Below, in pieces: positions 17,503-25,944 of a stretch of 64,000 bases of DNA. Position 1 is the first letter of the stretch. Each line of letters begins with the position of its first letter. The notes beneath the pieces are model-generated. The model ran no database searches and had not been told where the DNA came from. It was given only the letters and a program-made list of their open reading frames with translations. Both the position numbers and the translations under genes were made by a program. Origin of the DNA: Gammaproteobacteria bacterium RIFCSPHIGHO2_12_FULL_63_22 (GTDB lineage: Bacteria; Pseudomonadota; Gammaproteobacteria; Xanthomonadales; Xanthomonadaceae); contig MGYJ01000017.1 in NCBI GenBank assembly GCA_001801685.1, positions 1 through 64,000 on the forward strand, in the 5' to 3' direction.

Positions 17503-18750
17503 ATGGCCATCGTGAGCACCGCACTCATCACCAACGACGCCGTCGTCCTCGGACTACTCGCTGCCGTACTCGGCGCAGTGTTCTGGACCGCTTCGCGGAC
17601 AGAAGGGTTCTGGAAGCGGTTCTACACCTATGTGCCCGCGCTCTTGCTCTGCTATCTGATCCCCTCGATATTCAACAGCATCGGCCTGATCGACGGCGAC
17701 GCCTCGGGCCTCTACCCGATGGCGCGCGACTACCTGTTGCCGACGTCCCTGGTCTTGCTCTGCATTGCAATCGACTTTGGTGCGATTGTCCGGCTCGGCC
17801 CGAAGGCCATCATCATGTTCCTGACCGGCACCATCGGCGTGATGCTGGGCGCGCTGGTGTCATTCACCGCCATGGATTTCATCCATCCGGAAACCGTCGC
17901 GGGTGAAACCTGGCGCGGCATGACCACGCTGGCCGGTAGCTGGATCGGCGGCGGCGCCAACCAGGCCGCGATGAAGGAAGTCTTCGAAGTCGAGGCGACG
18001 ATGTTCGGGCAGTTCGTGGCGGTTGATGTGCTGATCGGCAGCCTGTGGATGGCCGTCCTGTTGTTCCTGGCAGGCCGCGCGAAGGCCTTCGACCGTTGGA
18101 CTGGCGCTGACGTTTCCGCCATCGAGGATCTGCAGAAGAGCATCGAGACTTATCAGGCCGAGCACTCACGCATTCCGACGTCGACCGACCTGATGGTCAT
18201 CCTGGGTGTCGGCCTCGGCGCCACTGGCTTGTCGCACTTCCTGGCCGGACCCCTGGTTGCATGGATTGGCACGCTGCCCGCGGCGTGGCGCCTGCAGGAC
18301 TTCAGCCTGACCTCCAACTTCTTCTGGATCGTCGTCTTTGCAACGACCATCGGCTTGCTGCTCAGCTTCACGCGCGCCCGCACGCTGGAAGGCGCGGGGG
18401 CTTCAAAAATCGGCTCGGCAATGTTGTACATGCTGGTCGCAACGATTGGCATGCACATGGACCTGGCCGCCTTGCTCGACCGGCCCTGGCTGTTCCTGCT
18501 CGGATTCATCTGGATATTGGTGCACGGCGGGCTGATGCTGATCGTCGCCAAACTGATCCGCGCCCCGCTGTTCTTCATGGCGGTGGGTTCACAGGCCAAC
18601 ATCGGCGCGGCGGCTTCGGCGCCGGTCGTCGCCAGCGCCTTCCATCCGGCACTCGCGCCCGTCGGCGTGCTGCTGGCCGTGTTGGGCTATGCGCTCGGCA
18701 CGTACTGCGCCTATATCACCGGCTTGGTGCTGCGTACGCTCGCCACTTAG
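17503..18750 (+). CDS. DUF819 family integral membrane protein
   Basis: 415 residues from the ATG at 17503, after a CGGAGAAC ribosome site. About eleven hydrophobic segments. The family phrase GSWIGGGANQAAMKEVF around residues 146-162 and the C-terminal GSQANIGAAASAPVVASAFHP identify DUF819, a predicted transporter family (fold related to CPA/BASS carriers, substrate unknown). A hydrophilic loop near residues 195-230 (AIEDLQKSIETYQAEHSRIPTS, in parts) separates the two halves. Single-gene unit: the next gene starts about 110 bases later. Confidence 0.88.
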   Translation: MAIVSTALITNDAVVLGLLAAVLGAVFWTASRTEGFWKRFYTYVPALLLCYLIPSIFNSIGLIDGDASGLYPMARDYLLPTSLVLLCIAIDFGAIVRLGPKAIIMFLTGTIGVMLGALVSFTAMDFIHPETVAGETWRGMTTLAGSWIGGGANQAAMKEVFEVEATMFGQFVAVDVLIGSLWMAVLLFLAGRAKAFDRWTGADVSAIEDLQKSIETYQAEHSRIPTSTDLMVILGVGLGATGLSHFLAGPLVAWIGTLPAAWRLQDFSLTSNFFWIVVFATTIGLLLSFTRARTLEGAGASKIGSAMLYMLVATIGMHMDLAALLDRPWLFLLGFIWILVHGGLMLIVAKLIRAPLFFMAVGSQANIGAAASAPVVASAFHPALAPVGVLLAVLGYALGTYCAYITGLVLRTLAT

Positions 18751-18858
18751 CCGGCTGTACGGCAAGTCGTTGATTTTTCGGGCGCTAGGTCATTCGCCTT
18801 ATGGCTCCCGCGTGTTGGCGTGTCGAGAATCCGAACACGCCCACCGAGGATAACGACT

Positions 18859-19602
18859 ATGCGCCAGGTACTCGTCTACGATTTTCCGACCCGTGTCTTC
18901 CACTGGCTGTTCGCCGGGTTTTTCATCACGGCGTTTGCCATCTCCAATTGGGTCGACGACGACTCGGCCCGGTTCTCGCTGCACATGCTGGCAGGCATGG
19001 GCATGGTGTTCGTGGTGGGCCTGCGTCTGGTCTGGTCGCTGGTGGGCACGCGTCACGCAAGGCTCGCCGATCTCTCCTTGAATCCAATGCAACTGCTTGG
19101 CTACTTCAAGGGCATGTTTACCGGCGGCGGTGGACGCTGGATCGGCCATAACCCGGCCTCGAGCTGGGCGGCAGTGGTGATGATTGGCCTCGCATTGGGG
19201 CTGGGCACCACGGGCTACCTGATGGCCACCGGTGGAGAGAACGACAGCATCAAGGAAGTGCACGAACTGATGGCCAATGCCTTCCTGGTGGTCGTGCTGC
19301 TGCATATCGCCGGCGTGGTGCTGCACGTGCTGAAGCACCGCGACCGCCTGCCGGCCGCCATGGTCACCGGCAGGAAGCAGGCGCTGTCCGACGACCAGGT
19401 ATCGGTGCGCGCCGTCCCCGTCGCCGGCTGGGCGTTGATCGCGCTCACCGGCCTGTTCATGGGCTACCTGGTCCAGCACTATGATGCGCAGGCACGCACG
19501 CTGGACCTGTTCGGCATCACCCTGCAGCTGGGTGAAAACGAAAGCGAAGGCGGCAGCGAGACCGAAGGCGAGAACGAAAGCGAAGAACATGAAGATGACT
19601 GA
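18859..19602 (+). CDS. Cytochrome b561-type membrane protein with acidic tail
   Basis: 247 residues from the ATG at 18859, preceded by GAGGATAA. Four hydrophobic segments carry the expected haem-ligand histidines: VFHWLFAGFF, SLHMLAGMG, and HELMANAF with LLHIAGVVLHVLKHRD. This is the b-type cytochrome of the YceI/hydrogenase-cytochrome group, passing electrons across the inner membrane. The last ~25 residues are a striking acidic tail of Glu/Ser/Asn repeats (GENESEGGSETEGENE, then EEHEDD). The stop overlaps the start of the following LuxR-type gene by 14 bases. Confidence 0.88.
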   Translation: MRQVLVYDFPTRVFHWLFAGFFITAFAISNWVDDDSARFSLHMLAGMGMVFVVGLRLVWSLVGTRHARLADLSLNPMQLLGYFKGMFTGGGGRWIGHNPASSWAAVVMIGLALGLGTTGYLMATGGENDSIKEVHELMANAFLVVVLLHIAGVVLHVLKHRDRLPAAMVTGRKQALSDDQVSVRAVPVAGWALIALTGLFMGYLVQHYDAQARTLDLFGITLQLGENESEGGSETEGENESEEHEDD

Positions 19603-20143
19603 AGGCGATGACCGCGAAGCATCCGGTGGCAGCGCGCTGCAGACCGGCGAGCGCGCTGTCATTGCCGGCGTGCTTGCACTGATCGCGCTGCTGGCCGGCG
19701 TTGACGTGGCGGTCGACCTGCGGCAGGGCGTGACTCTCTGGCATGTGCTGGCCGAAGCAGCCGTGGCGGTGGCCGCCTGCGTTGGCGCGTTCTATCTGCT
19801 GCGCGGCGCGTGGCAGCTGCGTCGGCGACTGGACGCACAGGGCCGCGATTTTTCGGCGTTTCGGCAGCAGGCCGAGGCGTGGCGCACGGGATCGAAAAAA
19901 TACCTGGACGGCCTGTCGCAGTCGATCAACCTGCAACTGGACCAGTGGCAGTTATCGGCAGCCGAAAAGGAAGTTGCCTTCCTGTTGCTGAAGGGATTGA
20001 GCCTCAAGGAGATTGCCACCGCACGCCACACCACCGAAAAGACCGCACGCGTGCAATCAAGCGCGGTCTATATGAAATCCGGCCTCGCCGGGCGTTCGGA
20101 GTTGTCGGCGTTTTTCCTGGAGGACTTGCTGCCGCCTCAGTAA
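19589..20143 (+). CDS. Membrane-bound LuxR-type HTH regulator
   Basis: 184 residues from the ATG at 19589 (a second ATG at 19595 is also possible). Two hydrophobic segments lie at about residues 20-75 (AVIAGVLALIALLAGVDVAV and AAVAVAACVGAFYLLRGAW). Then comes a coiled region, and a C-terminal LuxR/FixJ helix-turn-helix (SAAEKEVAFLLLKGLSLKEI, then ATARHTTEKTARVQSSAVY). It overlaps the upstream cytochrome gene, so the two are co-translated. The layout suggests a regulator held at the membrane that senses the state of the cytochrome or its electron flow; that is inference. Confidence 0.85.
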   Translation: MKMTEGDDREASGGSALQTGERAVIAGVLALIALLAGVDVAVDLRQGVTLWHVLAEAAVAVAACVGAFYLLRGAWQLRRRLDAQGRDFSAFRQQAEAWRTGSKKYLDGLSQSINLQLDQWQLSAAEKEVAFLLLKGLSLKEIATARHTTEKTARVQSSAVYMKSGLAGRSELSAFFLEDLLPPQ

Positions 20144-20222
20144 GCTCGCCGAAGCGCGGCGCTCGTGGACAAGTCGGGCGAGTTATTATGTTGGGCATCC
20201 GACTCGACCCGTTTGTGTGCCC

Positions 20223-20576
20223 ATGACGCCAACCCTGACCATCGGAGTGCTGGCCTTAGCCGGATCGCTTGTCGCCCTCTATTTGCTTCGGCCGATTTGG
20301 GACTACCGACTACGTGGCCATGAAGTCCAGATCGTGCTTCTGAACCGCTTTCCGATCATGCGGATTCCAGTATCTGACATCGGCGACATCGCCGTGGTGC
20401 GGGCCTGGAGCAATCCGGTGGGTTTCGGCACGCTTCGCTTCGGAAACCGGATTACCCGACGGGCGATTTTGATCTCCCGAAAAAATTCGCTGTTCGCGAA
20501 AGTGCTCATCACTCCCGTGGAGCCGGAGGAATTCCTGGCAGACGTCAAGCTCGAGATGCTTCGCGAGGCAGCATGA
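20223..20576 (+). CDS. Small membrane protein with PH-like domain
   Basis: 117 residues. One N-terminal hydrophobic segment (GVLALAGSLVALYLL) is followed by an ~85-residue beta-rich domain (VQIVLLNRFPIMRIPVSDIG, then ITRRAILISRKNSLFAKVLI and EEFLADVKLEML) that resembles bacterial PH-like (bPH2) domains. Position 20217 is an in-frame GTG; the ATG at 20223 is preferred. The stop overlaps the AraC-type gene by four bases (ATGA). Function unknown. Confidence 0.7.
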   Translation: MTPTLTIGVLALAGSLVALYLLRPIWDYRLRGHEVQIVLLNRFPIMRIPVSDIGDIAVVRAWSNPVGFGTLRFGNRITRRAILISRKNSLFAKVLITPVEPEEFLADVKLEMLREAA

Positions 20577-21049
20577 GCCAAAGTCCCGAGCTATTGCGGC
20601 GGCTGCTGCGCGCCAAGGACCGGATGGATGGCGCGCCGCACGAAGAGTGGCCCGTCCACCGGTTGGCGAAGGTCAGCGCCGTGTCGCCCGCGCACTTCGC
20701 GCGCTCGTTCAAGGAAGCCTTCTCGGTGCCTCCGCACCGCTACTTGCTGACCCGTCGCATCGAGCGTGCCGTTGCGCTGCTTCGCGATACCGAGCTGCCG
20801 ATTACCGACATCGCCTTCCAGACCGGATGGAAAAGCCTCGGCACGTTCGGGCGGATTTTTCGCGACATCACTGGCGAAAGCCCCGGAGAATTGCGGGCAC
20901 GCGTGCAGCCGGCTGCGCATGACCGGGACTCCGTGCCCGAATGTATCGTCCGCGCCGCGCAGCGGCCGGATCTGAAGACCGCAGTTTCGGAGAAGCGGCG
21001 ACGGGACTCGGTTGATACCGTGGCGCCTCGATCAACGGAGGATGTATGA
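20573..21049 (+). CDS. Short AraC-family transcriptional regulator
   Basis: 158 residues that consist of little more than the AraC DNA-binding domain: first HTH WPVHRLAKVSAVSPAHFARSF, second TDIAFQTGWKSLGTFGRIF (each within the ~100-residue double-helix domain), then a ~45-residue basic tail. There is no separate sensor domain. It is coupled by ATGA overlaps to the PH-like gene before it and the VOC gene after it. AraC regulators paired with a VOC protein are common in proteobacteria and probably control it. Confidence 0.88.
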   Translation: MSQSPELLRRLLRAKDRMDGAPHEEWPVHRLAKVSAVSPAHFARSFKEAFSVPPHRYLLTRRIERAVALLRDTELPITDIAFQTGWKSLGTFGRIFRDITGESPGELRARVQPAAHDRDSVPECIVRAAQRPDLKTAVSEKRRRDSVDTVAPRSTEDV

Positions 21050-21453
21050 CTCAAGGCGTATCAGTGATGGGTTTGTATGTACGCGACCAGGACGAGGCGC
21101 TGGCGTTCTATGTCGACAAGCTGGGTTTTATCGTCCACACGGACGTCGGCAACGGCGACTATCGCTGGTTGACGGTTCAGCACCCCGAACAACTTTCGTT
21201 CCAGCTTGGATTGTTCCGGCCAGGGCCGCCGGTCCATGACGCCAACACGGCGCAAACGCTCAACGAAGTCGTGGCCAAGGGCGCGATGCCGCCGCTGGTG
21301 TTGATGGTGGATGATTGTCGGGCAGCGTATGAACGGCTGAGTGCGCTCGGTGTGGAATTCACCCAAGCGCCGGTGGATCGCTACGGCGCCGTGGATGCGG
21401 GCTTTCGCGATCCGTCGGGCAATGGCTGGAAGATGATCGAGCCGAAGGCGTAA
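21046..21453 (+). CDS. VOC-family (glyoxalase/bleomycin-resistance-like) protein
   Basis: 135 residues, a complete pair of beta-alpha-beta-beta-beta modules: MGLYVRDQDEALAFYVDKLGF at the front and PLVLMVDDCRAAYERLSALGVEF in the second, ending GFRDPSGNGWKMIEPK. The VOC fold binds metals or small ligands, but the substrate cannot be read from it. Translationally coupled to the preceding AraC-type gene. A strong bidirectional terminator follows the stop. Confidence 0.88.
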   Translation: MTQGVSVMGLYVRDQDEALAFYVDKLGFIVHTDVGNGDYRWLTVQHPEQLSFQLGLFRPGPPVHDANTAQTLNEVVAKGAMPPLVLMVDDCRAAYERLSALGVEFTQAPVDRYGAVDAGFRDPSGNGWKMIEPKA

Positions 21454-21465
21454 CCCCGGCGAAAA

Positions 21466-21491
21466 AAACGGCCCGCCGAAGCGGGCCGTTT
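21466..21491. terminator. Bidirectional rho-independent terminator
   Basis: Perfect 11-base inverted repeat AAACGGCCCGC-CGAA-GCGGGCCGTTT with a four-base loop. An A-run lies on its left side and Ts on its right, so it can stop transcription from both sides. It sits between the convergent VOC gene (+) and M4 peptidase gene (-). Confidence 0.9.
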
Positions 21492-21512
21492 CAGTTTCGT
21501 GGCAGCTGAAGC

Positions 21513-23108
21513 TTAGTTGACGCCGATCGCACTCCACGCTGCTGCGACCGCTGCACGCTCCGTAGAGCCCGCGCCGTACAGATCGGTCGCGGCATTCAAC
21601 ATCGCTGCACGTGCCTGCGGATAGGTCGTGCCCGAGGTCATGTAGACCGTGTGTGCGCGGAACCACAGTGCGCCGGCTTTCGCGCGGCCGAGGCCGGTGA
21701 GCGATCCGGTGCCGGTGGCGTTCTTGGTGTCACCGACGTTGCAGGTCTTGCTGGCCGGGCCGCCAGCCGGGCTGGTGCCTTCGGCGAGCAGGTAGAACAG
21801 GTGGTTGGCCGGACCCGACGAATAATGCGGGTCGACGCCGCCCAGGCCGCCGGCCGGATAGCAGTCATACGACACGTTGCCGTCGAGGTTCGGGTCGTAC
21901 ATGTAGCGCAACGCGCTGGTGCCGTTGGTGTAGATCTCTTCGCCGATCTTGTAGTCGCCCGGATCGTTGGCGTTGTTGGCGTAGTACTCGACCAGCGTGC
22001 CCATGATGTCGGAGTTGGCTTCGTTGAGGCCGCCCGAATCGTTGGAGTACACAAGGCCGGCCGTGGCCTGGTTCACGCCGTGGCTCATTTCATGGCCGGC
22101 GATGTCCAGTGCCGTCAGCGGCAGGTAGCTGCCGCCGCCGTCGCCGTAATACATGGCGTTGGCATACCAGGCTGCGTTCACCCAGCTGTTGCCGACGTGC
22201 ACGTAGCTCTTCACGCCCTTGCCATCGTTGAAGATGCCGTTGCGGCCGAAGGTGTTCTTGTAGAAGTCGAAGGTGGTGGACACGCCGAAGTGCGCATCGG
22301 CCGCCACGGTGGCGCGGTCGCTGAGGGTGTTGTTGCCCCAGGTGTTGTCTGCATCGGCGAACAGCACCGCGCGCCTGGCTGCGGTGGAATACTGCGCGTT
22401 GTTCGCGTCGTAAACAGCGCCGCCACCACGGGTCAGGTCGGTCATGGTGAAGCTGGTGCCCGACTGCGACGTGTTGAGCGTGACGTTGCCGTACATCAGG
22501 GTGCGTCCGGTACCGACGGCCGGAGTGCCCGTGGTGCCACCGCCACCGCCGCCCGGCTTGGCCGTGTGGACCATGTCCCACTTGTCGAGCACGCGGCCGT
22601 TGCCGGCATCGACGAAGAAGTGCATTTCGGTCGGATCGCCATTGCCCTTCTGGCCGTTGAAGATCACTTCGTAGGCAAGCGTCGGGCGGGTGTTCAGTGC
22701 GAAGACCACCAGGCGTGCGCTCGGCAGGCCGAGGAACTCGGTGCCGAAGTCGGCGCCAGCGCGCGCGATCGCGGTGTCGCTGTCGAGCGACGGACGGGTG
22801 CCCGGGCGGAAGTCGGTATCCAGCGTCTTGCTGACGCTGCGCAGCGCGCCGCGGGAGGAATGCACGACGAAGTCGCCGCCGATGACATCCAGGCCGGCGT
22901 AGGTGCGGCTGAAGCGCACGTGTTCGGCGCCCGATGCATCACGGATCACGTCGCGCTCGACGAACTGGTCGTTGGCAGCAGCGTGGACGGCGCCGGGATT
23001 CTGGCGAACGAGCAAACGGGCGTGGTCGGCCACCGGGTTGCCTGCGAGGGCAGTTCCAGCGAGCGCGATGGTCACGGCGAACGTCAACAACTTCGGAGTC
23101 AGCGACAT
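21513..23108 (-). CDS. Secreted M4-family (thermolysin-like) metalloprotease
   Basis: 531 residues. Signal peptide cleaved near ALAGN (~residue 22), then a ~160-residue propeptide (FTP/PepSY-like, with VVHSSRGALRSVSKTLD) and a Gly-rich hinge at 186-191. The zinc site is HE339-343 (GHEMSHGVNQA) with the third ligand Glu in GGLNEANSDIMG (~363). The later DPHYSSGPANHLFYL supplies the catalytic His. It ends at the M4 domain without the extra PPC domain often attached. A terminator-like hairpin lies in the leader and a Crp/Clp-type site lies ~125 bases upstream. Confidence 0.93.
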   Translation of the reverse strand: MSLTPKLLTFAVTIALAGTALAGNPVADHARLLVRQNPGAVHAAANDQFVERDVIRDASGAEHVRFSRTYAGLDVIGGDFVVHSSRGALRSVSKTLDTDFRPGTRPSLDSDTAIARAGADFGTEFLGLPSARLVVFALNTRPTLAYEVIFNGQKGNGDPTEMHFFVDAGNGRVLDKWDMVHTAKPGGGGGGTTGTPAVGTGRTLMYGNVTLNTSQSGTSFTMTDLTRGGGAVYDANNAQYSTAARRAVLFADADNTWGNNTLSDRATVAADAHFGVSTTFDFYKNTFGRNGIFNDGKGVKSYVHVGNSWVNAAWYANAMYYGDGGGSYLPLTALDIAGHEMSHGVNQATAGLVYSNDSGGLNEANSDIMGTLVEYYANNANDPGDYKIGEEIYTNGTSALRYMYDPNLDGNVSYDCYPAGGLGGVDPHYSSGPANHLFYLLAEGTSPAGGPASKTCNVGDTKNATGTGSLTGLGRAKAGALWFRAHTVYMTSGTTYPQARAAMLNAATDLYGAGSTERAAVAAAWSAIGVN

Positions 23109-23131
23109 GAAGGATTTCCTGGAAGGAGGTC

Positions 23132-23157
23132 AAAAAAATCCGCCCTGAGCGGGGCGG
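23132..23157 (-). terminator. Terminator-like hairpin in the M4 protease leader
   Basis: On the minus strand an all-GC stem CCGCCC-N6-GGGCGG is followed by A and seven Ts. This is a textbook intrinsic terminator, yet it sits about 25-50 bases before the protease start codon and no other minus-strand gene lies upstream. It therefore reads as an attenuator in the protease mRNA leader. Confidence 0.7.
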
Positions 23158-23231
23158 CTTCGGTACTACCCGGTCGAACGTGCGCCAGTCGCACAAAACC
23201 GTCAATTTGAGGTCCGCGAAGGCGAATATAG

Positions 23232-23247
23232 TGTGATAGACGTCACA
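23232..23247. promoter_or_regulatory. Crp/Clp-type binding site
   Basis: TGTGA-TAGACG-TCACA, an exact match to the TGTGA-N6-TCACA consensus of Crp and of the Xanthomonad Clp regulator. It lies between the divergent secreted-protease and serine-hydrolase genes, where either promoter could use it. Clp is known to control extracellular enzymes in this order. Confidence 0.7.
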
Positions 23248-23445
23248 TTTTAATGGCCTTTGCTTTGTAAATCGTCGGCAATTTTGCTGCGACGCGACAG
23301 CCCATTGCGCAGCTTCGACCCGCGCCCGGGGCAGGCGGCTGTGCAACCGATGGATGGTGGCCGGTATCTGACACGGAGACTGGCCGCCCTGGCCAGGACT
23401 CGCGCCGATGCGTGGGACTGTCGTGCATCAACACCGGGAAAAAGA

Positions 23446-24951
23446 ATGAAGTCTTCGAAAGCAGTCCTCCTCGTTTGCATCGCGTTTTTCTGCAACTCGG
23501 CCGCTGCCGCGTCCCCGATCGACTTTGCCCCGCTCGCCAAACGGATCGAGGAAACAAAGCGGGTCACCGGCCACCCGTCGGGAACGGCAGTGGCGGTCAT
23601 CAAGGATGGCGAGGTGATCTACCAAGGCTATTTCGGCTATTCCGATATCGGGAAGCAGCAGCCGGTTACGGCAGATACGGCGTTCTATATCGCATCGTCA
23701 ACCAAACCGCTGTTCGCGCTGAACGTCTTGCTGCTCGAAGCGCAGGGGCGCTTGGATACCACCACATCGCTGCAGTCCATGTTTCCGTCGGCTGCCTTCA
23801 AGGGCTTCGACGCCAACGCGATCACGGTCCGCGATCTTCTGGTGCACACCTCGGGCATCGACAATCAACCCCTGGTCTGGGCGACGGCCTTCAGCGGAAT
23901 CCATGATGCCGACTCCCTGGAAGCACTCGTGGCTGCCTCGTATCCTTCGGCTGAAACAGCGCACGGCCAATTCGACTACAGCAATGTCGGTTACAACATA
24001 ACCAGTATCTGGACGACTCGGATTCTCGGGACGTCATGGCAGGATCAGCTGCGCCAGACGGTGTTTGATCCGGTCGGCATGCCACGCAGCAGCGCCACCA
24101 TGAGCCGCGCGCAGGAACGGCAGTGGCAGGTGGCCAAGCCCTATACCATCGCCTCGCAGACACCGGGCCAGCCGCTGTATCTGGAAAAGGCGGATGACAC
24201 CATGCATGCGGCAGGGGGCGTGGTTGCGACGGCGCCGGATCTTGCCCGTTTCCTCGTCGCCGAATTGAACGGCGGCAAAGTGGACGGTGAACAATTGCTG
24301 CCGGCGGCAGTGATCGCGCGTTCGCAGCAGGACCAGGTCAGCCTGGACGAAAAATACCAGGACTTCCAACGCAGTGGCTACGGCTGGGGCTGGTACAGCG
24401 GCCAGTACAAGCAGCACCGGATGCTGCACCATTTTGGCGGTTTCGCCGGTTACCACGCGCATCTGTCCTTCATGCCGGACGCCGGCATTGCGCTGGTCGT
24501 GCTGAACAACGAGGACATGCTGGCCGGGCGCCTGACCAGCGTCATCGCCGATTACGTCTACGGCAGCTTGCTGGGCGATCCGGAAACGGAAAAGCGCGTA
24601 GCAGGACGCTTCGTCGAGCTCAATGCAGGCGTCGCGAAAATGCAGGCAGGACTCGCCAAGCGCCAGGGCGAGATCAATGCGCGACCCTGGCGTTTGAGTT
24701 TGCCCAAGGCGGCATATACCGGCAGTTACCACGCCAATTTGCTGGGTGACATCGAGGTGACCCTCGATCCGGAAGGTCGACTGCTCTTGCGTTGGGGCCG
24801 GGTGGCTTCGATGGCGACTGGCTTCGACGGGCCCGAGCAGGTTCGCGTGGAATTCGTACCCAACTCCGGGCAGATCGTCAGCTTCAAGGTCGATGACAGG
24901 AAGGTGACCAGCCTGACCTTCGGCGATATGCGCTTTGACCGGACGCCATGA
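23446..24951 (+). CDS. Exported serine hydrolase, class C beta-lactamase fold
   Basis: 501 residues from the ATG at 23446, which follows GGGAAAAAGA and begins a signal peptide (KAVLLVCIAFFCNSAAAAS). The penicillin-binding/beta-lactamase C signatures are S84-S-T-K87 and Y178-S-N180 (FDYSNVGYN), and an HFGGFAGYHA segment stands where the third (KTG-like) motif is found. An extra C-terminal beta domain of ~100 residues (YTGSYHANLLGDIEVTLDPE) is typical of the DUF3471-like tail in esterase/peptidase members. A D-amino-acid peptidase or esterase role is as likely as beta-lactam hydrolysis. Confidence 0.88.
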   Translation: MKSSKAVLLVCIAFFCNSAAAASPIDFAPLAKRIEETKRVTGHPSGTAVAVIKDGEVIYQGYFGYSDIGKQQPVTADTAFYIASSTKPLFALNVLLLEAQGRLDTTTSLQSMFPSAAFKGFDANAITVRDLLVHTSGIDNQPLVWATAFSGIHDADSLEALVAASYPSAETAHGQFDYSNVGYNITSIWTTRILGTSWQDQLRQTVFDPVGMPRSSATMSRAQERQWQVAKPYTIASQTPGQPLYLEKADDTMHAAGGVVATAPDLARFLVAELNGGKVDGEQLLPAAVIARSQQDQVSLDEKYQDFQRSGYGWGWYSGQYKQHRMLHHFGGFAGYHAHLSFMPDAGIALVVLNNEDMLAGRLTSVIADYVYGSLLGDPETEKRVAGRFVELNAGVAKMQAGLAKRQGEINARPWRLSLPKAAYTGSYHANLLGDIEVTLDPEGRLLLRWGRVASMATGFDGPEQVRVEFVPNSGQIVSFKVDDRKVTSLTFGDMRFDRTP

Positions 24952-24958
24952 ATCGAAA

Positions 24959-25849
24959 TCAGGGTTCCTGATCGGGTGGGCCGTAGGTCTTCGGGCCTAC
25001 GAAGGGCAGCGCCAGGGTCGCGAGCAGCTGATTGCTGGTGGGATAGTTTTGAGGTTCCCAGACTCCCAGCGCTGCCGGTGCTTCATTGGGCCGGTACCGA
25101 AACGTGCCGAACACCAGGTCCCAGAAGGGCGTCAGCACACCATAGTTTCCGGCGTCGGCGGGGCTCGCGCTGTGATGGGTCCGATGCAGTTCGGTGCCCA
25201 CCAGCACGTAGTTCAGGAAACCGGCGCTGATCTGCACGTTGAAATGTGAAACCAGCCCCTGCAACCCCATGATCACGTTGAACAGGAATACCGCTTCACC
25301 ACCCACGCCCAGGCCGTAAACGACGCCGATGTTCAGGGCCATCACGGTCGCGAAGTTGATCGGGTGGCTGACCACGTGCATCAGCAGATAGACCCGGCGC
25401 GGCAGGTGATGTTGCACATGGGTGCGCCACAGGAATCGCCCCACCGGCCCGCGCGCCTCATGGCTGATGCGGTGTTGCCAATACTGGAAGAACTCGTAGG
25501 TAAGCGCGAGGATCACCAGCTGCAGCACGACCGGAAGCTGCGAGAGGGCGCCGTCCGAATTGTCGGCGATACCAATCGCAAACCAGCCTGCGGCAAACCT
25601 GACCAGGAAGCCGCCCCCGCCCAGGACAACCGCATACTTCAGGTCACGCAGGAAGCTGCGCCAGGTCATGCTCCAGTCCTTGCGAAACGGCACGAGCCAC
25701 TCGACGACGAACAGGAGGACGAGCCTGCCAAAGGCGAACCAGGCAAAGGCGCGCTGCAAGCTGCCTTCGCTGCGCATGGAAAGGATGGCGACCGACAGGG
25801 TGGCAATCAGCAATAGCGGGTAGAACAAGTAACGGACGAAACGCGACAT
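24959..25849 (-). CDS. Sterol desaturase / fatty acid hydroxylase family protein
   Basis: 296 residues, four or five membrane segments. The non-haem di-iron histidine clusters are HRISHEARG, THVQHHLPRR and TELHRTHHSAS (HRxxH, HxxHH, HxxHH). Such enzymes hydroxylate or desaturate lipids or carotenoids at the inner membrane. The lipid is not identified. It converges on the serine hydrolase with 7 bases between stops. A second family member is encoded at 58018-58851 in this window. Confidence 0.88.
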   Translation of the reverse strand: MSRFVRYLFYPLLLIATLSVAILSMRSEGSLQRAFAWFAFGRLVLLFVVEWLVPFRKDWSMTWRSFLRDLKYAVVLGGGGFLVRFAAGWFAIGIADNSDGALSQLPVVLQLVILALTYEFFQYWQHRISHEARGPVGRFLWRTHVQHHLPRRVYLLMHVVSHPINFATVMALNIGVVYGLGVGGEAVFLFNVIMGLQGLVSHFNVQISAGFLNYVLVGTELHRTHHSASPADAGNYGVLTPFWDLVFGTFRYRPNEAPAALGVWEPQNYPTSNQLLATLALPFVGPKTYGPPDQEP

Positions 25850-25944
25850 GGGGCAGGGACTCGCAGTGGATGACTGCGGCCGAGGCTAGTGCCCATGGGG
25901 CGCCTGCGCTTTGCAAATCTTGCTGTGCCTGCAACCGGCGGTAG

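Larger units (their letters stand above)
23109..23445. other. 337-base divergent intergenic region with regulatory signals
   Basis: This is the only gene-free stretch over 300 bases. It separates the M4 metalloprotease (-) from the serine hydrolase (+). It holds the protease leader hairpin (23132-23157) and a Crp/Clp-type palindrome (23232-23247). A TGTAAA at about 23266 is a possible -10 for the hydrolase. No other gene is apparent. Confidence 0.7.

Noticed and set aside
21651-23210. 519-residue plus-strand frame over the M4 metalloprotease
   Set aside because: The protease on the minus strand has signal peptide, propeptide and zinc site; the plus frame has none.
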